64,000 bases of DNA from Desulfotruncus alcoholivorax DSM 16058 (GTDB lineage: Bacteria > Bacillota > Desulfotomaculia > Desulfotomaculales > Desulfallaceae), in contig NZ_AUMW01000009.1 in the NCBI RefSeq assembly GCF_000430885.1, positions 62,001-126,000 on the forward strand. The letters are read 5' to 3'. How positions within the stretch are numbered: position 1 is the stretch's first letter; every line of letters begins with the position of its first letter. A program made the translations under genes and the position numbers. Positions 34,627 to 43,218 of this stretch are shown here, in pieces. A model generated the notes under the pieces. It was given only the letters and a program-made list of their open reading frames with translations. It searched no databases and was not told the DNA's origin.

Positions 34627-35544
34627 TTAATTACCGCTCCGTGTTTTTCGCGCCAGCGCAATAAACACGTCCTCAAGTGACGGCGTCACACGCTTTATTG
34701 CCGCGCCCGTAAATTCAGCCAGGAGCGCTATATTTTGCTCATGCTCCAGCAAAACGTGCAGCACCGGGCCATGGACCGAACATTCTTTGACGTAAGGCAA
34801 AGCCTCAATTTTATTAATCCAGTCTATTGCATCCGGCAGTTCTGCTTCCACCAAACAGCCTTCGATGACACTTCTTTTCAAATTATCCGGGGTATCTACC
34901 GCCATCAGCCGGCCGGCGGAAATAAAAGCGATATTGTCGCAATACTCGGCTTCGTCCATAAAATGAGTGGTCACCAAAATAGCCGCTCCCTCACCCGCCA
35001 GTTTGCGGATAATATTAAAAAACAGGCGCCTGCTGGTTGGGCTGACCCCGCTGGTCGGCTCATCCAAAAAAATTATGGAAGGCTTTGAAATAATGGCACA
35101 GCCAAGGGCCAGCCTCTGTTTCCAGCCGCCGCTGAGGTTGGCTGTGAGTTCGTTCTCCCTGCCGCGCAGCCCGGCCATATCAACCATAGCCTGGACCCGG
35201 GTTTTCCGGAGCGTCCCGTTTACGCCATACAGGCCGGCGTAAAAATTTAAATTTTCCCGCACGGTGAGATCATCATACAGGCTGAATTTTTGAGACATGT
35301 ACCCTATTTTTTGCTTTATTTTCTCCGGTTCCCTGACCAGGTCATAATCAAGAACCCTGCCGCTGCCTGAAGTAGGCTCCAGTATGCCGCAGAGCATCCG
35401 GATGGCCGTGGATTTACCGGCCCCGTTGGGACCCAGGAAACCATATATTTCACCGCGCCGTATGTTCATGGTCAGGCTGTCGACAGCTGTAAAATTGCCG
35501 AAAACTTTGGTCAGCTTATCCGTGGTTACCACGTATTCTTCCAT
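34627..35544 (-). CDS. ABC transporter ATP-binding protein (second ATPase of efflux operon)
   Basis: A 305-residue nucleotide-binding subunit: Walker A GPNGAGKS near residue 37, signature NLSGGWKQRLALG, Walker B IIFLDEPTSGVSP, then the H-loop in LVTTHFMDEAEYC. The C-terminal extension of about 80 residues is like that of YbhF-type exporters. The signature motif departs from LSGGQ in having Trp at position 5. The ATG lies one base beyond the stop of the preceding ATPase gene, so translation is coupled. It is 116 bases upstream of the permease start, the only loose gap in the operon. Confidence 0.9.
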   Translation of the reverse strand: MEEYVVTTDKLTKVFGNFTAVDSLTMNIRRGEIYGFLGPNGAGKSTAIRMLCGILEPTSGSGRVLDYDLVREPEKIKQKIGYMSQKFSLYDDLTVRENLNFYAGLYGVNGTLRKTRVQAMVDMAGLRGRENELTANLSGGWKQRLALGCAIISKPSIIFLDEPTSGVSPTSRRLFFNIIRKLAGEGAAILVTTHFMDEAEYCDNIAFISAGRLMAVDTPDNLKRSVIEGCLVEAELPDAIDWINKIEALPYVKECSVHGPVLHVLLEHEQNIALLAEFTGAAIKRVTPSLEDVFIALARKTRSGN

Positions 35545-35545
35545 T

Positions 35546-36454
35546 TCAAAGCACCTCTTTTTCCGCCAGGGAGACAAAAACATCCTCCATCGATGGTTCG
35601 ACTTCCTTGCAAGACATCATTTCCACGTTTTTGCCTGCCAGCCATTCCCCAATGGCAGGCAGGGCTGCAGCAGGGTCTTTAACCGCCACATGGAATTTAT
35701 CACCGTAAAAAGACACATCCTTCAATACCGGCAGCCCGTTAAAAATCTCAGGATCCCTGGTGCCGGCCCTAATTTCAAAAATTTTAAACCCAAAGTCTTT
35801 TTTGAGGCTTGACGGGGATCCTATGGCAGTGATTTTGCCTTTGTTGATAAAAGCCACTTGTTTGCACAATTCCGCTTCATCCATATAGGGAGTTGAAACA
35901 AGGATAGTCATCCCTTCCTTGTTCAGCCGGTAAAGAATTTTCCAGAATTCTTTTCTTGATTCGGGGTCAACACCGTAAGTTGGTTCGTCCAAAACCAGCA
36001 TACCGGGCCTGGTCACCAGGGAACAGGTAAGGGCCAGCTTTTGCTTCATCCCACCGGACAGGTTATCGGCAAACCGCTTTTTAAAATTTAACAGGCCTGT
36101 GACGGCAAGGATTTCGCCGGCTCGCCGGTTGATTGTATCCCTATCTAACTTATAAAGAGAGCCGAAAAAATTGATGTTTTCCATAACCGTAAGGTCGCCA
36201 TACAGGCTGAAACGCTGGGGCATATAACCCATGGATTTCCTGGCCTTTTCAATTTCCGCTGCAGGATAGCCCATCAGGGAAACCTCTCCACGATCAGGAG
36301 TGATCAACCCGCAAATCATTCTGATTAATGTGGTTTTGCCGGCCCCGTCAGGCCCCACCAGGCCGAAAATAACCCCTTTGCCCACCTGAAGGCTAACCCC
36401 GTCCACAGCGACTGTTTTACCGAAAGTTTTAGTCAGGCCGGCTGCTTTAATCAC
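35546..36454 (-). CDS. ABC transporter ATP-binding protein (first ATPase of efflux operon)
   Basis: A 302-residue nucleotide-binding subunit: Walker A GPDGAGKT (Asp in place of the usual Asn), signature NLSGGMKQKLALT, Walker B LVLDEPTYGVDP and a LVSTPYMDEAELC switch region in which the usual H-loop His is Pro. That substitution resembles the N-terminal half of E. coli YbhF and suggests a catalytically degenerate site. It overlaps the HlyD gene by 8 bases. Two adjacent ATPases of unlike quality suggest an asymmetric heterodimer, with one active and one weakened site. Confidence 0.88.
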   Translation of the reverse strand: MIKAAGLTKTFGKTVAVDGVSLQVGKGVIFGLVGPDGAGKTTLIRMICGLITPDRGEVSLMGYPAAEIEKARKSMGYMPQRFSLYGDLTVMENINFFGSLYKLDRDTINRRAGEILAVTGLLNFKKRFADNLSGGMKQKLALTCSLVTRPGMLVLDEPTYGVDPESRKEFWKILYRLNKEGMTILVSTPYMDEAELCKQVAFINKGKITAIGSPSSLKKDFGFKIFEIRAGTRDPEIFNGLPVLKDVSFYGDKFHVAVKDPAAALPAIGEWLAGKNVEMMSCKEVEPSMEDVFVSLAEKEVL

Positions 36455-37448
36455 CCGCCACCCCTCCGTTTGAAAAAGTAACGTCAGCCGGCATGCCGGG
36501 CTTTAATGTGCCATCGCTGTTGTTAATCTTAATCTTAACCCCGTAAACAACATTGGTTCGCTCTTTCTTGGTAAGTATTGTTTTGGGAGTAAATTCTCCC
36601 TTGGAAGCTATTTCGTCAACCACTCCGTTGTATTCGGTTGAAATACCGCTAACAGTAAATTTCACCTTCTGTCCAAGTTTGATCAACGGCAAGTCATCCG
36701 TGGGGATATACACCTTAATCCACAGGTCCTTTAAATTTGCCACCGTGGCCAGGGAGGCTCCCACCTGGATGTACTCCCCTTCCTCATAATTTTTGGTCAA
36801 AATCGTTCCTTCAATGGGGCTGTAAATCTTTAAATCCTCCAACATCGCCTCAGTGGTTTTTAATACAGCTTTGCTTCTCTCAACCTCCGCTTGAGCCGCG
36901 GCCACCTGTTGGGGGCGGTTGCCTGAATTAACCAGGCTCTGTTGGGCTTCGGCAATTTCCAGTTGGTTTTGGGCCAGATCCATTTTGGTTTTGGCATTAT
37001 CGTATTCAACCCGGGGAATGGCCCCTTCTTTATAAAGTGCTTCCGCCCGGTCAAAATCATCCTTGGCCTTTTGATAATTGGTCCTGGCAATTTCCATGCC
37101 GGCGGCTGCCTCTTTTTTTTCCTGCTGCCTGGCGCCGGATGCAATGTCAGCCAGCTGAGCCTCAGCTTTTATAACGGCCAGCGCATCCCGCTCACGCTGG
37201 GCCAGCAAGTCACTGCGTGATAGCTCTGCCACGAGCTGCCCCTTGGCCACTTCATCACCGGCGTTAACTTTCAACATTTTAATAGTTCCAGGTAATTTCG
37301 CGGTCAACTCAACCGTAGTAGCCTCTATGGTGCCGGTGGCCTGAATCAGTGAGCTGTCCCGGGCATAATAATTTCGGTAGACCCAGTAAGAGGCGCAGGC
37401 AACGGCAACAACAAGTAAGACAATAACCGGGATTTTTTTTCTGTCCAT
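36447..37448 (-). CDS. HlyD-family membrane fusion protein
   Basis: A 333-residue periplasmic-adaptor-type protein: an N-terminal membrane anchor (about residues 5-24), a biotinyl-lipoyl-like beta domain (GTIEATTVELTAKLPGTIKM), a long coiled-coil of about 110 residues rich in Ala, Glu, Lys and Gln (near 80-200), then the second lipoyl half and a beta barrel (GTILTKNYEEGEYIQVG). It is similar in layout to E. coli YbhG. In a monoderm cell it would sit on the outside of the membrane. It is the first gene of the efflux operon; the ATG at 37448 has AAAGGAG upstream. Confidence 0.9.
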   Translation of the reverse strand: MDRKKIPVIVLLVVAVACASYWVYRNYYARDSSLIQATGTIEATTVELTAKLPGTIKMLKVNAGDEVAKGQLVAELSRSDLLAQRERDALAVIKAEAQLADIASGARQQEKKEAAAGMEIARTNYQKAKDDFDRAEALYKEGAIPRVEYDNAKTKMDLAQNQLEIAEAQQSLVNSGNRPQQVAAAQAEVERSKAVLKTTEAMLEDLKIYSPIEGTILTKNYEEGEYIQVGASLATVANLKDLWIKVYIPTDDLPLIKLGQKVKFTVSGISTEYNGVVDEIASKGEFTPKTILTKKERTNVVYGVKIKINNSDGTLKPGMPADVTFSNGGVAGD

Positions 37449-37521
37449 GTTTATTACTCCTTTCACTCCATGTTAAAGAATATTTTTTCTCACGGGCCGG
37501 TGTTCTTCCCAGCTTGCGGGG

Positions 37522-37593
37522 AGCCACTGGCCCTTCGCCCTACCTTTTCATTGATCTGCTGGTACCGCGCTAGCAGCATGGAAGTTTCTAATC
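37522..37593. repeat. Degenerate direct repeat flanking the efflux operon, copy B
   Basis: Contains CTTGCGGGGAGCC, GGCCCTTCGCC, CATTGATCTGCTGGTACC and GCGCTAGCAGCATGG, matching copy A at 32742-32816 in the same orientation. It lies directly upstream of the HlyD promoter region. Confidence 0.7.
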
Positions 37594-37619
37594 AGTTAAT
37601 TGATGGAAATGGTAATTAC

Positions 37620-37652
37620 AAGGTAAACTATTGTTACTAATTTGGTTTACTT
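37620..37652. promoter_or_regulatory. Candidate TetR operator upstream of the efflux operon
   Basis: AAGGTAAAC ... GGTTTACTT is an inverted repeat with a 15-base spacer, about 170 bases upstream of the HlyD start codon. It is a plausible binding site for the TetR protein encoded at the end of the operon. Confidence 0.45.
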
Positions 37653-37780
37653 AGTGACATAATACCCTTGCGCAATGACAAATGCAATAGTTTTTTATCC
37701 AAGAGTGTTCTGTTTAAGTTTCGCACCCAATCAAACCGCTTAAATTTAAGCTGGAAAAGAGTCAAAAAGGCAATAAAAAT

Positions 37781-37857
37781 CCGCATGAACACTGGTTTGG
37801 CTTGGTATAATCAGAGTACCGAACCAAACTATACCAAACTGAAGTGTTATCATGCGG
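37781..37857. repeat. 77-bp imperfect palindrome
   Basis: CCGCATGAACAC on the left and GTGTTATCATGCGG on the right are near-perfect reverse complements; TTGGTATA and TATACCAA pair inside. The whole can fold into one long hairpin. A 77-codon open frame crosses it but looks non-coding. It may be a small non-autonomous element. Together with copy B and the operator it fills the gene-free stretch 37449-37897. Confidence 0.65.
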
Positions 37858-37897
37858 AAGAATATAAACGGGGATTCAAAACCTGCCCCCAACCCCT

Positions 37898-38746
37898 TTA
37901 AAGTTCAACCACTGTTCCCGCATTATTGAAAAAGAACCTGTCACCAAATTCCCGGGCCAGCACGGCGGCGGCAGCAAGGCCTGTGCAGTGGGATACACCT
38001 ATTTTTTCAACACCGAATTCTTTTAATGCCGCAATGGTTTCACTTATCTGGTCGTTTTTGGCGCTGATAAGATGGGTTCCTCCGATAACCGCGTAAATTT
38101 TGTCAATGCCGGTCAGGTTTCTGGCATGAAGCATGGTATTCACCAGTCCCCGGTGTGCACAGCCAAGCAACAGCACCAAGCCTTTTTCCGTTTTGACGAT
38201 GATACCCTGGTCATCTGCCAGGGCGTCAGGCAAAAAGCCACCATCCGTCTTAACGAACATATTGTTGTCCACACCCTCGAACCTGGTGGCTAGAGGCACT
38301 TCACCGGTGGTCACCATGTTCTCGGCCAGCCATACCGGCTCCTTGCTTAATACAAAGGAGGCACCAAGTCCTTCCAGTTCCTCACGACAAAACGGGATAC
38401 CGATAAACCGGTGCAAGCTACTGCCTCCGGGAAGGTTTACGCGGATATATTTTTTCTCCCAAATGCCGGGGTGCGCATATATCTCCACCCTCTTCCGCAG
38501 CATTTGAAGTAGGAGGCGCAATCCGCCGGTATGATCGCAATGACCGTGGCTCAAAACAATTTTGTTGATTTTGTTTAGATTAAAACCTCCTGCCAGAGTA
38601 TTGCGCAGTAAAGAATCACTAAAACCAGCATCCAGCAAAACCGCATCATTTCCGTATTCCACCAGTATACTTAGTCCCCATTCACCGGTAAATCCAATTA
38701 TACCGGCCGTGTTCTCACACAAAGTCGTCAACCGCAAGGAATCCAT
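37898..38746 (-). CDS. MBL-fold metallohydrolase
   Basis: A 282-residue metallo-beta-lactamase-fold protein with the metal motif SHGHCDHTGG near residue 65 and later metal ligands around LLGCAHRGLVNT and GGTHL. Overall pattern, including the final VSHCTGLAAAAVL segment, resembles the family often labelled 7,8-dihydropterin-6-methyl-4-(beta-D-ribofuranosyl)aminobenzene-phosphate synthase, a methanopterin-pathway annotation that is usually unproven in bacteria. I would call only the fold. It has a GGAGTG-like site and is transcribed alone. Confidence 0.8.
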   Translation of the reverse strand: MDSLRLTTLCENTAGIIGFTGEWGLSILVEYGNDAVLLDAGFSDSLLRNTLAGGFNLNKINKIVLSHGHCDHTGGLRLLLQMLRKRVEIYAHPGIWEKKYIRVNLPGGSSLHRFIGIPFCREELEGLGASFVLSKEPVWLAENMVTTGEVPLATRFEGVDNNMFVKTDGGFLPDALADDQGIIVKTEKGLVLLLGCAHRGLVNTMLHARNLTGIDKIYAVIGGTHLISAKNDQISETIAALKEFGVEKIGVSHCTGLAAAAVLAREFGDRFFFNNAGTVVEL

Positions 38747-38856
38747 AATTTTTCACTCCTTAAACTGGAAAATCTTTAAAACAATTATATCTAATGACAT
38801 GTTTAAGACAAACCTAATTTTAAACATAATGAAAATTATTTTTATTACTATTCAGG

Positions 38857-38944
38857 TACTCAGAATTCAGGAGTCAGAATTCAGAATTTAGAATACTTAG
38901 AAACGATAAACCCTTCTCTCATCCTGACTTCTGACTCCTGAGTA
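38857..38944. repeat. Palindromic repeat (AGGAGTCAGAA type)
   Basis: TACTCAGAATTCAGGAGTCAGAATTCAG on the left (28 bases) pairs imperfectly with CTGACTTCTGACTCCTGAGTA on the right. Repeats of this sort, rich in AGGAGTCAG, are dispersed in many bacterial genomes. It fills the stretch between the MBL gene and the small ORF at 39050. Confidence 0.7.
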
Positions 38945-39049
38945 GTTAATAATCTTAATTAATAGCTAATATTTAACAACAGCTGCCTGGTAATTATCCG
39001 GGTTAATAATTTTAAAATGGTTCACACTAAAAGCAGGAGGTGAGCAATA

Positions 39050-39193
39050 ATGTCAAAAAACGAGGATTTATATATTGCCGGCGCGGAAATGGATATTGCA
39101 AATAAGGAAGCAAATGAAAATGCGGCCCAAGACTATATACGCATACACACCAGTCCGGAAGAGCTGGCTGAGAGCCGCTACACGAAGTATTAA
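39050..39193 (+). CDS. Small acidic protein, 47 aa
   Basis: A short gene read directly from the sequence. The ATG at 39050 has a perfect AGGAGGTGAG site, and a terminator follows 48 bases after the stop. The protein begins MSKNEDLYIAGAEMDIANKE, is rich in Glu, Asn and Ala, and ends SRYTKY. No family recognised. Small, acidic, abundant-looking proteins behind strong ribosome-binding sites are common spore components in this group, but that is only a guess. Confidence 0.65.
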   Translation: MSKNEDLYIAGAEMDIANKEANENAAQDYIRIHTSPEELAESRYTKY

Positions 39194-39240
39194 ACATCGC
39201 CATTGGTTAGTCTTGACCCATGAAATTAACAATTAAACTT

Positions 39241-39275
39241 AAAACACCGGTCAGATCCCGGTGTTTTGGTTTTTA
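39241..39275 (+). terminator. Intrinsic terminator
   Basis: AAAACACCGG / CCGGTGTTTT 10-bp stem with a 7-base loop, then GGTTTTT. It terminates the 47-residue small gene. Confidence 0.88.
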
Positions 39276-39278
39276 ATG

Positions 39279-39473
39279 CTAATCATTCAAATGTCCTGTT
39301 TTTTTGTTCATTCCCAATTTTATACCCTTTTCTGTGCCAGGCCGGTGCCCGCTATTGAGCTGGGCTTTTTGCGACTTGATTTCTTTTGGCCTGGGCGCCC
39401 CGACCGGCCGGTGCAGATCTTGCTGTAATTCCGGTTCCCTGTAATGATGGCCGGGGTGATCCGGTTTTTCCAA
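39279..39473 (-). CDS. Doubtful small basic protein, 64 aa
   Basis: An open frame that starts at a TTG six bases after GAAGGGGG and runs to 39279. The product is basic and rich in Lys, Pro, His and Gly (MEKPDHPGHHYREPELQQDL, later KTGHLND). A longer open frame reaches 39587 but lacks a start site of its own. Composition is unusual and no family is recognised, so it may not be a gene. Confidence 0.3.
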   Translation of the reverse strand: MEKPDHPGHHYREPELQQDLHRPVGAPRPKEIKSQKAQLNSGHRPGTEKGIKLGMNKKTGHLND

Positions 39474-39675
39474 TTTTCTACCCCCTTCAATTTTAGTTGT
39501 GACACCATAAATTAGTTTTACCATGTTCTTTGGGGTTATTCGGGGCGTCTTCAATTCACCGGTTGACGCGAAGAAAAGATTTGACAACTTAGTATAAATT
39601 TTGGGTATGTCATTGAAAGTTAGCCTATTATATAATTTTATGCATAAAAAAAAGATTTTGTATCAGGAGGCTATA

Positions 39676-40977
39676 ATGACATCAAGGTACAGACAGCATG
39701 TAGTTATGGTAATTGTTTTCTTGACTTTTTTTCTTATCCTCAATGTCCAATCCTCAGGAGCTTTTAACAATTTAAAACAGGGTAACCAAGGGCCCGATGT
39801 ACTTGCCCTGCAGCAGCATCTGCAACAACTGGGCTATTTTTCCGGTAAACCAACAGGTTATTTCGGTACTGTGACGACGTACTCTGTAAAAAAATTTCAG
39901 CTTAATTATGGTTTAAAGCCGGACGGCATAGTCGGTGTGCAAACCAATTCACTGATTAACAGACTGCTTGGTTTAAACAATAATAATCACAAAGAGGTTC
40001 TCGGTTTTTATACCGCAGACGAACCCGGAATGCCATCTTCTTTGGCCACAGTTAAATCCCATAGTAATCTTTTAACTTCAATTTCTCCTTTTTGGTACCG
40101 GTTGAACAGGAATGATCCAAGCAGCCTGGAATTATACGCCGGTCAAACCTGGCAGGAAGTAACCGAATTGCTTAATTTCAGCAAAAAGAATAATATCGGC
40201 AATTATGTTTTGATCCACAATCTGCTTTACGGCTCCTCAACTATTAGTAAAGACGTAGTGCATTCGGCACTGGTTAATCCCCAAAAACGCTGGAAACTGG
40301 TTATGAATATATACAATCTGGTTAAGAACCAGGGTTACAGCGGAGTAACCATAGACATCGAAAATATTTATTCCGGCGACCGTGGTCTATACATACAATT
40401 TTTGAAAGAATTATCATCACAGTTTAAACCGGCCGGACTTAAAATAATTTCCTGTGTTCCTTCCAAAACTACGGATAAACCCCAGGGTGGATGGGGTGAT
40501 AGTTTTGATTACTCCACAGAAGGCCTTTACGCTGATAAATTAGTTGTTATGGCCTATGATGAGCACAGCAGCGGCAGCAGTCCGGGCCCAATTGCCTCAA
40601 AACAGTATGTTGAGAACGTGGTTAAGTATGCGTTGACCAAACTGCCACCAGAAAAGATTCTGCTTGGGGTTGCGGGGTTCGGGTTCGATTGGAACACCTA
40701 TACCGGGACTTCCCGCTATATCTCCTACCAAATGGCTGCAGATACGGCCAGACAATACAACAGGTGGATCCAGTGGGACGCCAACCAGCAGGTTCCCTAT
40801 TACGGCTACACCGATAAATTTGGCTTCTGGCATAGTGTTTACTTTGAAAACGCCAGCAGCCTTGCTGCAAAATTGGATATTGTAAATAGCTATAATCTGG
40901 GGGGAATCGCCATATGGCGCCTTGGATTGGAAGACCCCTCAAGTTGGAAAGTAATCAGCGATAAATTTTACTCATGA
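39676..40977 (+). CDS. Peptidoglycan-binding GH18 glycosidase (spore hydrolase-like)
   Basis: A 433-residue secreted protein. Signal peptide about residues 1-31; a PG_binding_1 domain about 33-95 (LKQGNQGPDVLALQQHL, then YFGTVTTYSVKKFQ); then a GH18 TIM barrel whose catalytic strand reads YSGVTIDIENIY, with the conserved Asp and Glu. Other barrel motifs are VVMAYDEHSSG and ILLGVAGFGFDW. Similar proteins (YaaH/SleL-like) act on spore cortex fragments. The ATG at 39676 has AGGAGG upstream; the open frame extends 25 codons further but without a site. Confidence 0.9.
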   Translation: MTSRYRQHVVMVIVFLTFFLILNVQSSGAFNNLKQGNQGPDVLALQQHLQQLGYFSGKPTGYFGTVTTYSVKKFQLNYGLKPDGIVGVQTNSLINRLLGLNNNNHKEVLGFYTADEPGMPSSLATVKSHSNLLTSISPFWYRLNRNDPSSLELYAGQTWQEVTELLNFSKKNNIGNYVLIHNLLYGSSTISKDVVHSALVNPQKRWKLVMNIYNLVKNQGYSGVTIDIENIYSGDRGLYIQFLKELSSQFKPAGLKIISCVPSKTTDKPQGGWGDSFDYSTEGLYADKLVVMAYDEHSSGSSPGPIASKQYVENVVKYALTKLPPEKILLGVAGFGFDWNTYTGTSRYISYQMAADTARQYNRWIQWDANQQVPYYGYTDKFGFWHSVYFENASSLAAKLDIVNSYNLGGIAIWRLGLEDPSSWKVISDKFYS

Positions 40978-41001
40978 AAAATGTTCAAAAAACGGGCATT
41001 T

Positions 41002-41041
41002 AAAAAAGCGGAAAACTATACTGTACTCTTCCGCTTTTTTT
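41002..41041. terminator. Bidirectional terminator
   Basis: AAAAAAGCGGAA / TTCCGCTTTTTT around a 15-base loop, lying between the convergent GH18 gene and the small gene at 41050. Confidence 0.88.
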
Positions 41042-41049
41042 CTATGATA

Positions 41050-41367
41050 CTAAAAACGTTTTCTTAAATAATTAATCAGCAATGACAAAACAATAATTCC
41101 AGTAACGGTATAAATCACATTTAAAGCTGCTGGATTAATTGAATTATCCCTTTTTTGAAAGCTTTGTACTACTTCACGTTGGTCTTCGTTCCATTCCTTG
41201 CCGGCAGCCAGCAGAACAGGCATTTCTCTACCGGAATCAAACATATCAGATGCAATCATACCGGCAGTGCCATCTGCAATGTTAGTTTTGTGCTGCCTGG
41301 CCAGCGCAGTGCTCCCCCAAAAAACAATTATGAACAAGACTATCAAGGCAATGAGGTATTTTCCCAT
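41050..41367 (-). CDS. Small membrane protein with two hydrophobic segments, 105 aa
   Basis: I do not recognise a family. The N-terminus is a signal peptide or membrane anchor (residues 4-22, LIALIVLFIIVFWGSTALA); a polar segment of about 55 residues follows (TAGMIASDMFDSGREMPVLLAAGK ... VVQSFQKRDNS); a second helix lies near residues 82-99, and the protein ends YLRKRF. The ATG has GGAGGG upstream. Single gene, convergent with the GH18 gene. Confidence 0.7.
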   Translation of the reverse strand: MGKYLIALIVLFIIVFWGSTALARQHKTNIADGTAGMIASDMFDSGREMPVLLAAGKEWNEDQREVVQSFQKRDNSINPAALNVIYTVTGIIVLSLLINYLRKRF

Positions 41368-41457
41368 TTAATCCCTCCATTTTTGCCCAAAATAGTTTTA
41401 CTAGCTTCATTTTATCAGAAACGGTAACTATATATAACTAGGATTTTTACACTGTTT

Positions 41458-41499
41458 AAAAAAGCGCGCTCAATCAGTTCCCTTAGCGCGCGCTTTTTT
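41458..41499 (-). terminator. Terminator of the acyl-CoA ligase operon
   Basis: A stem with GCGCGCT / AGCGCGC cores, flanked by A and T runs, lies about 170 bases beyond the stop of the ligase gene at 41671. The rest of the 303-base gap holds two further small hairpins (around 41511-41533 and 41594-41614) and no gene. Confidence 0.7.
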
Positions 41500-41670
41500 A
41501 TACTTTAGTTCCGGCCATAAATATGGCCGGGGATACTTTCGCTAAAGTGTAAAAATACAAAAAAAACACCCCGCTTAACGTAATTTAGGCCTTGACAAAT
41601 CTCTTATTTGTCACATGCCAACCGGTTAAGACAGGGTTTACCCATAAATGAGAGGAGTACAAATAAGGGG

Positions 41671-43200
41671 TTATAAAACCTCCCTGTACGTATCCCGCAA
41701 TACTCTTTTCAGCACCTTGCCCGAAGCGTTTCTTGGCAACACCTCGATAAACTTGTATATGCGGGGGATCTTGTAATCAGCCAGACGGCTTGTGCAAAAT
41801 GCTTTTAATTCTTCTTCAGCTAATATATTACCCGGCTTGGCACATATAACCGCGGTAACTGTTTCCCCCCAAACCGGGTGCGGCAGCCCAATTACCGCCG
41901 CCTCCAATACTCCCGGGTGCTGGTATAAAACTTGTTCAACCTCAGTGGAATAGACATTCTCCCCGCCGGTTATGATCATATCTTTTTTACGGTCGACCAG
42001 GGTAATATAACCCTCATCATCTATAGTCGCAAGGTCGCCTGTGTGCAGCCAGCCGTTGCGCAGAGTTTCCGCCGTTGCCTCCGGGTTCTTGTAATAACAT
42101 TTCATAATGGTCTCACCGCGTATAATAAACTCACCTACCTGCCCCGGCGAAATATCATTACCCGCATCATCCACCACCCTGGCCTCGGTGCTGATAATGG
42201 CTTTGCCACCGGACCCGGGTTTACGCAGCTGGTCTTCCGGCCCCAGCAAAATTCCTCCCGGACCTCCTTCTGTCAGTCCGCATAGATTATAAAACTGATC
42301 TGTTGAAAATTTAGTTAATGCCTGCCGCACCAATTCCGCGGGCATAGGTGCGGCGCCATAGCCGTATCTGGTCACCGAACCAAGGTTAAAACTTTCAAAA
42401 TCAGGCACCTGCAGCATAAAATTATACATGGTGGGCACGCCAAAGAACAGGGTAATTTTTTCTTTCTCTAAAGTTTCCAGCACTGTATTAGGTTCAAATA
42501 CCCTCAGAACCACGTGGGTTGCTCCCACATACATCCCCGAAACGAGAAACAGGTTCAGCTGAGCCGAGTGGAAAAGCGGGGCCAGGTGCAGCAAACGGTC
42601 CCCGGGGTTGACCCCCATATGCACCACCATTACCATGCCCACGTGCAAAATACGGTGGTGATCAAAAAGCGCCCCCTTGGGCCTGCCGGTGGTACCGGAG
42701 GTGTAAAGGATCTCGCAGTCATCCCATTCCTCCACCAGCACTCCTGGTTCCGACGTGGAAGCATTTGTCATCAAATCATCCCATTCCATTGCTTCCGCAC
42801 TGTTTTCACTTTGCCCGGCACTGATTAATTGACGCACTCCGGTAATTTTTCCTTTGAGCGAAGCCACCATCTGATCATATTCCGGGTCAAAGAAAAACAC
42901 CACGCTGTCTGAATGGTTGATGATATACTCAACCTCGGGCGTAGCCAGGCGGAAATTAACCGGCACCACCACAGCCCCAACTTTCATGGCCGCCATAAAA
43001 GCAATAATATAGCGGTCGGAGTTCTGCATCATCAGGGCCACTTTTTCACCTTTGCTTAACCCCAGCACCAACAGGGCATTGGCCAGCCTGTTCACTTCCA
43101 GGTTCAGTTCTGCGTAAGTGTAGCGCTTGTCTCCATAAACAAGGGCCTCTTTGATGGGGTGCCGGCGGGCATTACGGGCCAACATTCCACCGATATCCAT
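41671..43200 (-). CDS. AMP-forming acyl-CoA ligase (second gene of ligase operon)
   Basis: A 509-residue ANL-superfamily enzyme that activates a carboxylic acid to its CoA thioester with ATP. Motifs: the P-loop ILYTSGTTGRPKGA (about residue 165), the A5-type region GYGAAPMP and later FYNLCGLTEGGPGG, the hinge WLHTGDLATIDDEGYITLVDR, and the catalytic Lys in NASGKVLKRVLR. It is about 18 bases downstream of a paralogous ligase and shares its sigma-54 promoter. The substrate cannot be predicted from the sequence; the neighbouring beta-oxidation genes suggest a medium- or branched-chain, possibly cyclic, acid. Confidence 0.9.
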   Translation of the reverse strand: MDIGGMLARNARRHPIKEALVYGDKRYTYAELNLEVNRLANALLVLGLSKGEKVALMMQNSDRYIIAFMAAMKVGAVVVPVNFRLATPEVEYIINHSDSVVFFFDPEYDQMVASLKGKITGVRQLISAGQSENSAEAMEWDDLMTNASTSEPGVLVEEWDDCEILYTSGTTGRPKGALFDHHRILHVGMVMVVHMGVNPGDRLLHLAPLFHSAQLNLFLVSGMYVGATHVVLRVFEPNTVLETLEKEKITLFFGVPTMYNFMLQVPDFESFNLGSVTRYGYGAAPMPAELVRQALTKFSTDQFYNLCGLTEGGPGGILLGPEDQLRKPGSGGKAIISTEARVVDDAGNDISPGQVGEFIIRGETIMKCYYKNPEATAETLRNGWLHTGDLATIDDEGYITLVDRKKDMIITGGENVYSTEVEQVLYQHPGVLEAAVIGLPHPVWGETVTAVICAKPGNILAEEELKAFCTSRLADYKIPRIYKFIEVLPRNASGKVLKRVLRDTYREVL

Positions 43201-43218
43201 AATTTCACCTCCAGGTTT

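Noticed and set aside
37668-37901. 77-codon open frame on the plus strand
   Set aside because: No ribosome-binding site, unlikely composition, and it runs through a long palindrome.
39279-39587. Longer 102-codon version of the small minus-strand frame
   Set aside because: No ribosome-binding site at its start; only the shorter TTG-initiated version has one, and even that is doubtful.
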